In this document: one piece after another, positions 56,575 to 64,000 of the stretch
Layout: each line of letters begins with the position of its first letter
How positions within the stretch are numbered: the stretch's first letter is position 1
NCBI RefSeq assembly: GCF_013184775.1
Contig: NZ_JAATVV010000002.1
Span: 1-64,000, forward strand
Source: Martelella sp. HB161492
GTDB taxonomy: Bacteria; Pseudomonadota; Alphaproteobacteria; Rhizobiales; Rhizobiaceae
Direction of reading: 5' to 3'
DNA: 64,000 nt
Translations under genes and position numbers: made by a program
Notes under the pieces: model-generated
Told to the model about the DNA's origin: nothing
Database searches by the model: none
Seen by the model: only the letters and a program-made list of their open reading frames with translations

Positions 56575-56589
56575 GAACAAATAAAGAAC
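56575..56589. promoter_or_regulatory. Candidate shared LexA (SOS) box of uvrA and ssb
   Basis: GAACAAATAAAGAAC is GAAC-N7-GAAC, the alphaproteobacterial LexA motif. It lies between divergent genes, 106 bp before uvrA and 121 bp before ssb. Both are SOS genes in many bacteria. The intervening 240 bp hold no gene. Confidence 0.8.
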
Positions 56590-56710
56590 ATTTTATTTGT
56601 GGATTTCGCTGCCAGTCTTCGCGCACATCTTCGCCCTCTGGCGCGGGATCGTTTACAGTTGCGCAAACTGATTTTGAAGCGCCGCGCAAGCGGTATAGCA
56701 GGTGGTGAAT

Positions 56711-57253
56711 ATGGCAGGTAGTGTAAACAAGGTCATTCTGATCGGCAATCTCGGAGCTGACCCGGAAATCCGCAGAACGCAGGACGGCCGGCCGATCGCC
56801 AATCTGCGCATTGCCACGTCGGAAACATGGCGCGACCGCAATAGCGGCGAGCGCAAAGAACGGACCGAGTGGCACCGCGTCGTGATCTTCAGCGAGGGGC
56901 TCTGCAAGCTCGCGGAACAATATCTGCGCAAGGGATCGAAGGTTTATCTGGAAGGTCAGCTGCAGACCCGCAAATGGACGGATCAGGGCGGTCAGGAACG
57001 CTTTTCGACCGAAGTCGTTCTGCAGGGCTTCAACGCGACATTGACCATGCTCGACGGCCGCGGCGAAGGCGGCGGCGGCGGCGGCGGTGGCTCGTCTTAC
57101 GGCGGCGGCTCTTCCGGCGGTAACTTTGGCGGCGGCTCTTCCGGCGGCGGTTATGATGATTACGGCTCGCAGCCCTCCGGCGGCGGCCGCAGCAGTGGCG
57201 GCGGCGGTGGCGGCGGTTTCTCGCCGGATCTTGACGACGACATTCCGTTTTGA
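56711..57253 (+). CDS. ssb: Single-stranded DNA-binding protein
   Basis: 180 residues from the ATG at 56711; an in-frame GTG at 56702 is possible. The OB fold (about 4-115) opens [19 protein letters not shown] and includes TEWHRVVIF and [14 protein letters not shown] low-complexity Gly/Ser linker (about 118-165) follows, and the C-terminus is DLDDDIPF, the acidic tip that binds partner proteins. The protein coats ssDNA during replication and repair. Divergent from uvrA. Confidence 0.97.
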   Translation: MAGSVNKVILIGNLGADPEIRRTQDGRPIANLRIATSETWRDRNSGERKERTEWHRVVIFSEGLCKLAEQYLRKGSKVYLEGQLQTRKWTDQGGQERFSTEVVLQGFNATLTMLDGRGEGGGGGGGGSSYGGGSSGGNFGGGSSGGGYDDYGSQPSGGGRSSGGGGGGGFSPDLDDDIPF

Positions 57254-57266
57254 GCAATCAGCACAG

Positions 57267-57294
57267 AAGAACCGGCCGCGATGGGCCGGTTCTT
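57267..57294. terminator. Bidirectional terminator between ssb and marC
   Basis: AAGAACCGGCC and GGCCGGTTCTT form a perfect 11-bp stem with the loop GCGATG. The trailing T-rich sequence TTCGTTTT serves ssb; the A-rich left side serves the convergent marC gene. Confidence 0.85.
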
Positions 57295-57305
57295 TCGTTT
57301 TGCTC

Positions 57306-57950
57306 TTAGCCCTGGACGAGATGAAGGCCGAAGGCCGTGACGATACCGTCGATCACGAACTGCACCGCCAGCGCCGTCAGCACCATGCCAAGGATCCGCG
57401 TCAGGATATTGCGCCCGGTCTGGCCAAGTGCGCGGTCGATCAGCCCCGCCAGCAGCAGAGAGGCAAAGGTGATCACGGCGGCGATCAGCAGAACAACAAT
57501 AAGTTGCATATTGGCGACGAAGCCATGCATGCGCGATCCAAGCAGGATGGTGGCAGAGATCGAACCTGGTCCGGCGATCAGCGGCATGGCCAGCGGAAAG
57601 ACGGCGATATTGGCGATATGATCCTGGGTGATCGCCACTTCGCTGACCTTCTCCTTGCGCTCCTGCCGCTTCTCGAAAATCATTTCAACACCGATCCAGA
57701 ACAGCAGAATGCCACCGGCGATGCGAAAGGCGCTCATGGAAATGCCAAGTGCATTCAGCACTTTCTCGCCAAAGACGGCAAAGACGACCAGCAACAGGAA
57801 CGAGATGACCGAAGCGCGAAACGCCACCTGGCGGCGCTGAAGCCGGTTCATGCCCGCCGTGAGACCGATGAAGAGCGGTATCAGGCCGGGCGGATCGATC
57901 GTCACCATCAATGTGGTGAAGCCATTGGCCAGGGTCGAAAGCGTTGCCAT
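57306..57950 (-). CDS. MarC family inner-membrane protein
   Basis: 214 residues with six hydrophobic helices. The N-terminus FTTLMVTIDPPGLIPLFIGLT and the repeat-like FPLAMPLIAGPGSI are the MarC/UPF0056 signatures. Despite its name the family is not linked to multidrug resistance in E. coli, and its substrate is unknown. Its promoter region holds a 16-bp dyad. Confidence 0.88.
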   Translation of the reverse strand: MATLSTLANGFTTLMVTIDPPGLIPLFIGLTAGMNRLQRRQVAFRASVISFLLLVVFAVFGEKVLNALGISMSAFRIAGGILLFWIGVEMIFEKRQERKEKVSEVAITQDHIANIAVFPLAMPLIAGPGSISATILLGSRMHGFVANMQLIVVLLIAAVITFASLLLAGLIDRALGQTGRNILTRILGMVLTALAVQFVIDGIVTAFGLHLVQG

Positions 57951-57975
57951 TAAGCCCCTTTCTCAGCGAAGAACG

Positions 57976-57991
57976 CACTTGATTTCAAGTG
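57976..57991 (-). promoter_or_regulatory. 16-bp dyad upstream of marC
   Basis: CACTTGA-TT-TCAAGTG has perfect 7-bp arms and lies 26 bp before the marC start. A second weaker dyad, AGTGG-TTACG-CCACT, follows at 58007-58021. Binding by a transcriptional regulator is plausible but unproven. Confidence 0.45.
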
Positions 57992-58168
57992 ATTTAGCTC
58001 ACATACAGTGGTTACGCCACTATGGCACAGCACAACCAAAGAATGCAGTGTTTTTTCGACGCGACGCTTTTGCCGATATCCACGGGCAATCCCGTCGGCA
58101 AATTGGCGTCTGACGCCTGTTTCGGCTATAAAAACACCAGTGATTCTAGCTTAAGATCGTGATTCGAT

Positions 58169-60952
58169 TTGACTGAACAAACGACATCTTCGGGCGGGGG
58201 GCTCCCGCCGGGTATCGAGCCCATATCCATTACGGAGGAAATGCAGCGCTCCTATCTCGATTACGCGATGAGCGTGATCGTTGCGCGCGCGTTGCCTGAC
58301 GTCCGCGACGGTCTGAAACCGGTACACCGCCGCATTCTCTATGGCATGTCCGAGCTCGGCGTCGACTGGAACAAGAAATACATGAAATGCGCCCGTGTCA
58401 CGGGTGACGTCATGGGTAAGTTCCATCCACACGGCAATGCTGCGATCTATGACGCGCTTGCCCGTATGGCGCAGGACTGGTCGCTCAGACTGCCGCTGAT
58501 CGACGGGCAGGGCAATTTCGGCTCGGTTGACGGCGACCCGCCGGCAGCGGAACGTTATACCGAATGCCGGCTCGAAAAGGCTGCGCATACGCTGCTCGAC
58601 GACCTCGACAAGGATACGGTCGACTTCCGTGAGAACTATGACGGCACGCTCTCCGAGCCCGTTGTTCTGCCGGCGAAGTTCCCGAATCTTCTGGTCAATG
58701 GCGCCGGCGGCATCGCGGTCGGCATGGCCACCAATATCCCGACCCATAATCTGGGTGAGGTCATCGACGGCTGTATCGCCATCATGGACAATCCGGGCAT
58801 TGAACTGCCGGAACTGATGCAGATCATTCCCGGCCCTGATTTTCCGACCGGCGCGCAGATCCTCGGCCGGGCCGGCATCAAATCGGCCTATGAGACCGGA
58901 CGCGGCTCCGTCGTCATGCGCGGCAAGGCATCGATCCAGCCGATGCGCGGTGACCGCGAGCAGATCATCATCACTGAAATTCCCTATCAGGTGAACAAGG
59001 CGACGATGATCGAGAAAATGGCCGAGCTGGTCCGCGACAAGCGGATCGAAGGCATTTCGGATCTGCGCGACGAGTCCGACCGCGAGGGCTATCGCGTCGT
59101 CGTCGAGCTGAAGCGCGATGCCAATGCCGAAGTCGTGCTGAACCAGCTTTACCGCTACACGCCGCTGCAGACCTCATTCGGCTGCAACATGGTGGCGCTG
59201 AACGGCGGCAAGCCGGAACAGATGACCCTGATCGACATTTTGAAGGCCTTTGTCGCCTTCCGCGAAAATGTCGTCAGCCGCCGCACCAAATATCTGCTGC
59301 GCAAGGCCCGTGATCGTGCGCACGTGCTCGTCGGTCTCGCCATCGCGGTTGCCAATATCGATGAAATCATCAGTCTGATCCGCCGTGCGCCTGATCCGGG
59401 CACAGCCCGCGAACAGCTGATGGAGCGCCACTGGCCGGCCCATGACGTGGAATCGCTGATCCTGCTGATTGATGATCCGCGCCACAAGATCGGCGAAGAC
59501 GGCACCTATCAGCTGTCGGAAGAACAGGCGCGCGCCATTCTGGAGCTGCGTCTTGCCCGACTGACGGCGCTTGGCCGCGATGAGATCGGCGATGAGCTGA
59601 ACAAGATCGGCGAGGAGATCCGCAACTATCTGGAAATCCTGTCCTCGCGCCTGCGCATTCAGGAAATCATCAAGGAAGAATTCGCCGCCGTGCGTGACGA
59701 ATTCGGCACACCGCGCCGCACCGAGATCCTCGATGGCGGCCCGGACATGGACGATGAAGATCTGATCGCCCGCGAAGAAATGGTCGTCACCGTTTCGCGC
59801 TTCGGCTATATCAAGCGCGTGCCGCTGACCACCTACCGGGCCCAGCGCCGCGGCGGCAAGGGCAGGGCAGGCATGTCGATGCGCGACGATGATTTCGTCA
59901 CCCGTCTGTTCGTTGCCAGCACCCATACGCCGGTTCTGTTCTTCTCCTCGCGTGGCATCGTCTACAAGGAGAAGGTCTGGCGCCTGCCGCTTGGCACGCC
60001 GCAATCGCGCGGCAAGGCCCTGATCAACATGCTGCCGCTGGAACAGGGTGAAACCATCACCTCGATCCTGTCGCTGCCGGAGGATGAGGAGAGCTGGGGC
60101 GAACTCGATGTGATGTTCGCAACGACCCGTGGCACGGTCCGCCGCAACAAGCTGTCGGATTTTGTCCAGGTCAACCGCAACGGCAAGATCGCCATGAAGC
60201 TGGACGATGAGAATGACCGCATTCTCTCGGTCTGGACCTGTACGCCGGATGACGACGTACTGATGACCACGGCGCTTGGCCAGGCCATCCGTTTCCCCGT
60301 TCCGAGCGTGCGTGTCTTTGCCGGCCGTAACTCGATCGGTGTCCGCGGTATTGCTCTTGCCGATGATGACCGCGTGATCTCCATGTCGATCGTCAGCCAT
60401 GTCGACGCCCAGCCCTGGGAACGCGCCGCCTATCTCAAGCGCTCGGCGCTTGAGCGGCGCACGGAAACAGGTGAAGCGGAAGAGATCGCACTGGTCGGCG
60501 AAGAGGTGGTGGAAGAAGGCACGCTTGTCGACGAGCGCTATGAAGAGCTGAAGGCACGTGAGCAATTCGTGCTGACCGTCTCCGAAAAGGGCTTTGGCAA
60601 ACGTTCGTCTTCATACGATTTCCGCATATCAGGCCGCGGCGGCAAGGGTATCCGTGCCACCGACACGGCCAAGGTTGCCGAAATCGGTGAACTGGTTGCC
60701 GCCTTCCCGGTTCTCGATACCGATCAGATCATGCTTGTGACCGATGGTGGCCAGCTGATCCGCGTCCCGGTTGACCAGATCCGCATTGCCAGCCGCGCCA
60801 CCAAGGGTGTCACGGTGTTCAAGACCGGAGCCGACGAAAAGGTCGTCTCGGTCGAAGGCATCAGCGAACCGGACGATGTGGATGGTGACGAGCTTGGCGA
60901 TGACGGGGAGGCCCCTGTCACCGGCTCAGACGCACCTGATACAGAAGAATAA
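58169..60952 (+). CDS. gyrA: DNA gyrase subunit A
   Basis: 927 residues from a TTG at 58169 (TTGACTGAACAAACG); no in-frame ATG lies near the expected N-terminus, and MTEQ matches rhizobial relatives. GyrA cuts and rejoins DNA for negative supercoiling. The catalytic Tyr130 lies in AERYTECRL (Tyr122 in E. coli). The quinolone-determining region reads HPHGNAAIYDALARMAQ, so Ala91 stands at E. coli position 83 and Asp95 at position 87. The C-terminal beta-pinwheel begins near 530 with the GyrA-box RRGGKGRAG-type motif. An acidic tail of about 30 residues ends the protein. Confidence 0.97.
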   Translation: MTEQTTSSGGGLPPGIEPISITEEMQRSYLDYAMSVIVARALPDVRDGLKPVHRRILYGMSELGVDWNKKYMKCARVTGDVMGKFHPHGNAAIYDALARMAQDWSLRLPLIDGQGNFGSVDGDPPAAERYTECRLEKAAHTLLDDLDKDTVDFRENYDGTLSEPVVLPAKFPNLLVNGAGGIAVGMATNIPTHNLGEVIDGCIAIMDNPGIELPELMQIIPGPDFPTGAQILGRAGIKSAYETGRGSVVMRGKASIQPMRGDREQIIITEIPYQVNKATMIEKMAELVRDKRIEGISDLRDESDREGYRVVVELKRDANAEVVLNQLYRYTPLQTSFGCNMVALNGGKPEQMTLIDILKAFVAFRENVVSRRTKYLLRKARDRAHVLVGLAIAVANIDEIISLIRRAPDPGTAREQLMERHWPAHDVESLILLIDDPRHKIGEDGTYQLSEEQARAILELRLARLTALGRDEIGDELNKIGEEIRNYLEILSSRLRIQEIIKEEFAAVRDEFGTPRRTEILDGGPDMDDEDLIAREEMVVTVSRFGYIKRVPLTTYRAQRRGGKGRAGMSMRDDDFVTRLFVASTHTPVLFFSSRGIVYKEKVWRLPLGTPQSRGKALINMLPLEQGETITSILSLPEDEESWGELDVMFATTRGTVRRNKLSDFVQVNRNGKIAMKLDDENDRILSVWTCTPDDDVLMTTALGQAIRFPVPSVRVFAGRNSIGVRGIALADDDRVISMSIVSHVDAQPWERAAYLKRSALERRTETGEAEEIALVGEEVVEEGTLVDERYEELKAREQFVLTVSEKGFGKRSSSYDFRISGRGGKGIRATDTAKVAEIGELVAAFPVLDTDQIMLVTDGGQLIRVPVDQIRIASRATKGVTVFKTGADEKVVSVEGISEPDDVDGDELGDDGEAPVTGSDAPDTEE

Positions 60953-60977
60953 GACATCTTCATAATCCACTGAAAAT

Positions 60978-61008
60978 AGGGCCCTTTTCGAAAGAAAAGG
61001 GCCCTTTT
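60978..61008. terminator. Bidirectional terminator between gyrA and modD
   Basis: AGGGCCCTTTTC and GAAAAGGGCCCT form a perfect 12-bp stem with the loop GAAA, followed by TTTT. It can serve gyrA and the convergent modD gene. Confidence 0.88.
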
Positions 61009-61029
61009 CGCTCCCCACATGGTCGCCGG

Positions 61030-61866
61030 TCACGCTGGTCCGATCGTCACCTGGACATCGCAGGGCCTGGCCGTATAGGGCGCAGAGGTCACAAGCACGG
61101 CGACGCCGGTTCCGGCATAGGCAGCAGCATTGTCAGCATTGATGCCGCCCGCAGCGATCAGTTTTGCAGCAAGGTCCGGCGTCTCCGCGGCCATCAGCGC
61201 GGCGATCTGCGCTGGGTTGAACTTTTCCAGCTGAACAATATCGGCCCCGGCATCGACGGCAGCCAGCGCCGCGTCCGCGCTCTTCACCTCGACAACGATC
61301 TTGCGTTCCGGGCAATTGCGTTTCAGACAACCGATCTGCGCGGCAAGCGGCTGCTGCGCAATGGCGCGGTGCTCCGGAAAGACAAGCAGGGTTTCGGAAA
61401 GCCCGGTGCGGTGGAGCTGCGCTCCGCCCGCCAGGACCGCCTTTGCCGACAGTGCCCGCGTACCGGGAATGGCCTTGCGCGTGCAGGAAACGACAATGTC
61501 TGACCGTGCCGCCCGCGCAGCCATGACAATCCGATTGGCCGAGCTCGCAATGCCTGACGCCCATTCAACGAGTGTCTGTGCGACCTTCCAGCCCGCCATC
61601 AACGCCTCTGCAGTGCCGGACGCGGTCAGGATCGGCTGACCGGGATCGAGTTGATCGGCGCTTTGCGCCGAAAGCGTGACCGTAGCGCCCGCGAGGACGA
61701 TCAGACGGGCCGCTTCCTCAACGCATGCCAGCGTCATTGCGCCACGGGCCGAAAACGTCATCACGCCTTGAACGGCATTGATGCCAAGTGATCGCGTCGT
61801 CAGGTCGCCAAAAGGCACGTCTTCCGCCAGAAAGCCCGCCAGTGTTTCATCGCTCACCGTCAGCAT
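61030..61866 (-). CDS. modD: ModD-like quinolinate phosphoribosyltransferase family protein
   Basis: 278 residues from the ATG at 61864-61866, with GGGG upstream. The layout is that of the NadC fold: an N-terminal EDVPFGDLTTRSLGI, an ASGIASSANRIV-type hinge, CTRKAIPGTRALSAKAVLAGGAQLHRTGLSE and the barrel AGADIVQLEKF, AAGGINADN. These identify the ModD branch, usually encoded with molybdate transporters, rather than NadC itself. No modABC genes lie nearby, so the assignment to molybdenum metabolism rests on family alone. Confidence 0.83.
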   Translation of the reverse strand: MLTVSDETLAGFLAEDVPFGDLTTRSLGINAVQGVMTFSARGAMTLACVEEAARLIVLAGATVTLSAQSADQLDPGQPILTASGTAEALMAGWKVAQTLVEWASGIASSANRIVMAARAARSDIVVSCTRKAIPGTRALSAKAVLAGGAQLHRTGLSETLLVFPEHRAIAQQPLAAQIGCLKRNCPERKIVVEVKSADAALAAVDAGADIVQLEKFNPAQIAALMAAETPDLAAKLIAAGGINADNAAAYAGTGVAVLVTSAPYTARPCDVQVTIGPA

Positions 61867-62121
61867 GTGATTACCCCTTTTTGAGCCAGCGGTCACCTTC
61901 CGTTATGCAGGCGACCTACATAACGACTGCCTAGCAGTTTCCATGCCAGACGGTAGAGCGGGAGGCTGCGCGGGGAAACGCGGGATCTCTGGCCCGATTT
62001 GTCGGTTTTGCCTCTTGCATTCAGGCCATGCCTGTCTCAATTGAAACAAACACCCGCGCTTTTTCTTGCAGATTGTCTGCTTACGTGACAAAAGGCCGGA
62101 AACCAAAACGGGCTCTTTCAT

Positions 62122-62616
62122 ATGGCGACAGCGTTTTATCCCGGCTCCTTCGATCCGATGACCAACGGCCATCTGGACGTCGTGCTTCAGGCGCTCAACA
62201 TCGCGGACAGGCTGGTTGTCGGCATCGGCATCAATGCCGGCAAGACACCGCTTTTCACGTTTGAGGAGCGCGCCGCCTTTATCACCCGTGCGGTTACCGA
62301 ACATCTTCCCGACCGCGGCGATGACGTGACGGTCGTCGCCTTCAGCGGCCTTGCGATCGATGCCGCGCGGCAGAACGCTGCGGGAATGATGATCCGCGGA
62401 CTTCGTGATTCCACCGATTTCGCCTATGAGATGCAGCTTGCCGGTATGAACCAGACCATGGCGCCCGACATTCAGACGGTCTTTCTGCCGGCAATGGCGC
62501 TTTCCCGTCCGATATCGGCCACATTGGTAAGGCAGGTCGCAGCCATGCGCGGCGATGTCTCCCGTTTCGTCCCGCCTTATGTCGCCGAAGCACTTGCTGC
62601 GCGGTTCAGCCGCTAG
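62122..62616 (+). CDS. coaD: Phosphopantetheine adenylyltransferase
   Basis: 164 residues. CoaD transfers AMP to 4'-phosphopantetheine in coenzyme A synthesis. The nucleotidyltransferase motifs are [16 protein letters not shown] (T/HxGH) and [19 protein letters not shown] near the C-terminus, where most relatives have ISST-VRE. The family's usual length fits. It begins a run of plus-strand genes leading to queA. Confidence 0.96.
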   Translation: MATAFYPGSFDPMTNGHLDVVLQALNIADRLVVGIGINAGKTPLFTFEERAAFITRAVTEHLPDRGDDVTVVAFSGLAIDAARQNAAGMMIRGLRDSTDFAYEMQLAGMNQTMAPDIQTVFLPAMALSRPISATLVRQVAAMRGDVSRFVPPYVAEALAARFSR

Positions 62617-62661
62617 AAAGCGCAAGAGGCGCCCGTCATCCCTCAAATGGAGAAGAACGCG

Positions 62662-63234
62662 ATGAAGAAATTTGCAAGCCTTGCCGCTGCCGGACTGATG
62701 TTGGCCATGGCGGGTTCCGCCTTTGCTGAGGACGCGAAGGACCTGCTCAAGCTTCAGACCAGCCAGGGCCCGGTCACGATCGAACTCTACGACAATGTTG
62801 CGCCGAAGAATGTCGCTCGCGTCAAGGAACTGGCGCAAGAGGGTGCTTATAACGGCGTCGCCTTTCACCGTGTGATCGACGGCTTCATGGCCCAGACCGG
62901 TGATGTACAGTATGGCAACATGGACAAGGACTTCGATGACGCCCGCGTTGGTATGGGCGGATCGAACCAGCCGGACCTTCCTGCCGAATTTTCCGACATT
63001 CACTATGAGCGCGGCATTGTCGGCATGGCCCGTGCACAGGATCCGAATTCGGCAAATTCGCAGTTCTTCATCATGTTCGCCGATGCACCATTCCTGGATA
63101 ACCAGTATACGGTGATCGGCAAGGTCGTCGACGGCATGGACAATGTCGACAAGATCAAGAAGGGCAGCCAGGCCGATAACGGCAAGGTCGAGAACCCAGA
63201 CCGTATCGTGACTGCGACGGTTGAGAGCAACTGA
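62662..63234 (+). CDS. Exported cyclophilin-type peptidyl-prolyl isomerase
   Basis: 190 residues from the ATG at 62662, with GGAG upstream; ATG 62647 would place five extra residues before the signal. Residues 1-23 (KKFASLAAAGLMLAMAGSAFA) are a signal peptide, so it acts in the periplasm. The cyclophilin core holds FHRVIDGFMAQTGD, the residues SQFFIMFADAPFLDNQYTVIGKV and GMARAQDPNSANS. It sits 40 bp before a cytoplasmic paralogue of similar sequence. Confidence 0.92.
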   Translation: MKKFASLAAAGLMLAMAGSAFAEDAKDLLKLQTSQGPVTIELYDNVAPKNVARVKELAQEGAYNGVAFHRVIDGFMAQTGDVQYGNMDKDFDDARVGMGGSNQPDLPAEFSDIHYERGIVGMARAQDPNSANSQFFIMFADAPFLDNQYTVIGKVVDGMDNVDKIKKGSQADNGKVENPDRIVTATVESN

Positions 63235-63274
63235 ATAAATCCCTATAGACCGGAAACGCCACAAGGAGAGGACA

Positions 63275-63784
63275 ATGGCTGAGACCAGAGACCCCGAAAA
63301 CACCCTGATCATGGAAACCTCGAAGGGCAAGATCGTCATCGAGACTTTGCCCGGCGTCGCGCCGCTGCACGTCGCCCGCGTCAAGGAACTGACCCGCGAA
63401 GGCGCCTATGACGGCGTCGTGTTTCACCGCGTGATTTCCGATTTCATGGCCCAGGGCGGCGATGTGCAGTTCGGCAACAAGGAATCCTCAAGCTACCATC
63501 CCGGCCGCGCTGGCATGGGCGGTTCGGACAAGCCGGACCTTGCTGCAGAATTCTCCGCCGAACGCCATGTGCGTGGCACATGCTCCATGGCCCGCTCGCA
63601 GAGCCCGAACTCGGCCAACTCCCAGTTCTTCATCTGCTTTACCGATGCACCCTGGCTCGACAAGCAGTACACCGTCTGGGGCAAGGTCGTCGAAGGCATG
63701 GATATCGTCGACAAATTCGAGCGCGGCGAACCCGTCCGCAACCCTGACCACATCATCTCGGTCAAGGTTGAAGCCGACCTCTGA
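63275..63784 (+). CDS. ppiB: Cytoplasmic cyclophilin-type peptidyl-prolyl isomerase
   Basis: 169 residues, no signal peptide. FHRVISDFMAQGGDVQFGN, GGSDKPDLAAEFSAERH and SQFFICFTDAPWLDKQYTVWGKV give the same core as the upstream exported enzyme, with an alternative N-terminus. It catalyses prolyl cis-trans isomerisation in the cytoplasm. The pair probably arose by tandem duplication followed by gain or loss of an export signal. Confidence 0.92.
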   Translation: MAETRDPENTLIMETSKGKIVIETLPGVAPLHVARVKELTREGAYDGVVFHRVISDFMAQGGDVQFGNKESSSYHPGRAGMGGSDKPDLAAEFSAERHVRGTCSMARSQSPNSANSQFFICFTDAPWLDKQYTVWGKVVEGMDIVDKFERGEPVRNPDHIISVKVEADL

Positions 63785-63810
63785 GTGGCGTACTGAACGC
63801 ACGACTATGG

Positions 63811-63846
63811 CCCGACCGGCGCTTCAAGCAGCGCCGGCGGGTTTTT
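63811..63846 (+). terminator. ppiB terminator
   Basis: CCGGCGC and GCGCCGG pair around TTCAAGCA, with additional CCC/GGG pairing outside, and TTTTT follows directly. This is a standard Rho-independent terminator. Confidence 0.85.
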
Positions 63847-63865
63847 GAATTTGAAGGACATACCC

Positions 63866-64000
63866 ATGCGCGTCGATCTGTTCGATTTCGACCTCCCGGA
63901 TGAGCGGATTGCACTTCGCCCGGCCAATCCCCGTGACAGCGCCCGGCTGCTGCTGGTCGAGCCTGACGGCGAAACAACGCTGTCCGACCATCAGGTCTTC
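63866..64000 (+). CDS. queA: tRNA preQ1(34) S-adenosylmethionine ribosyltransferase-isomerase, 5' part
   Basis: The first 45 codons are in the window; the gene continues beyond the right edge. The start ATG at 63866 has AAGGA upstream. The sequence [20 protein letters not shown] is the conserved N-terminus of QueA, which transfers the ribose of S-adenosylmethionine to the queuosine precursor in tRNA. Only the family can be read from this fragment. Confidence 0.9.
   Translation, partial: MRVDLFDFDLPDERIALRPANPRDSARLLLVEPDGETTLSDHQVF

Noticed and set aside
59174-60565. 463-codon minus-strand frame
   Set aside because: It is antisense to gyrA.
61903-63384. 493-codon minus-strand frame
   Set aside because: It lies opposite coaD and the two cyclophilin genes, which have clear family motifs and ribosome sites.

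Overview
The window is bacterial chromosome, high in GC, and almost certainly from an alphaproteobacterium of the order Hyphomicrobiales (Rhizobiales), probably near Rhizobiaceae. The basis is gene content and order: kdsA-eno-ftsB-pdhABC-SGNH-lpdA-glsB-lipA, trpD-trpC-moaC-moeA, clpS-clpA, a DUF1476 ATPase zeta-inhibitor gene, an E1-beta subunit carrying its own lipoyl domain, and GAAC-N7-GAAC LexA boxes of the alphaproteobacterial type. Genus and species cannot be fixed from the sequence alone. No rRNA, tRNA, CRISPR array, intact insertion sequence or prophage was seen.

Layout. (1) 1-3336 is an accessory segment: a translationally coupled three-gene minus-strand cassette (XRE regulator, DUF4258-like protein, a protein resembling SeqA) followed by about 1.4 kb of AT-rich, repeat-bearing DNA without genes. 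(2) 3337-8692 holds an exported serine-type sulfatase, an exported HAD phosphatase, the radical-SAM enzyme that would mature the sulfatase, and a NodZ/fucosyltransferase-like protein. (3) 8807-12309 is a proVWX-type glycine betaine/choline ABC transporter with hairpin-rich spacer DNA inside the operon. (4) 12777-24901 is mixed housekeeping: J-domain protein, dGTPase-like protein, ELM1-like protein, 2OG-Fe(II) oxygenase-like protein, SOS-controlled uvrB, a DUF1800/Tat-exported DUF1501 pair, RDD membrane protein, acyl-CoA thioesterase, extensin-like lipoprotein. (5) 25377-36498 has clpSA, purCSQ, the ATPase zeta subunit, the coupled trpDC-moaC-moeA operon and a PpiD-like periplasmic chaperone. 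(6) 36801-40643 is a 1280-residue repeat-rich autotransporter. (7) 40995-52458 contains kdsA, eno, ftsB, the complete pyruvate dehydrogenase complex and lipA. (8) 52739-64000 has DUF72, uvrA and ssb sharing a divergent LexA box, marC, gyrA, modD, coaD, two adjacent cyclophilins and the start of queA.

How the genes fit together. PdhA, PdhB, PdhC and LpdA form the pyruvate dehydrogenase complex and LipA makes the lipoyl cofactor that PdhB and PdhC carry; enolase upstream feeds the same carbon flow and also supplies the phosphoenolpyruvate used by KdsA. UvrA, UvrB and SSB form a DNA-damage set, with candidate LexA boxes at both loci. The radical-SAM maturase makes sense only with a sulfatase of the Ser type, which is what lies two genes upstream.

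Most unusual points: the SeqA-like cassette at the left edge; a candidate branched RNA structure in the eno leader; interspersed palindromic repeats, one family of which supplies the stop codon of the adjacent gene in both copies; and repeat architecture in the autotransporter. Start codons were chosen from Shine-Dalgarno matches, coupling overlaps and family length; where this shortened the longest frame the entry says so.
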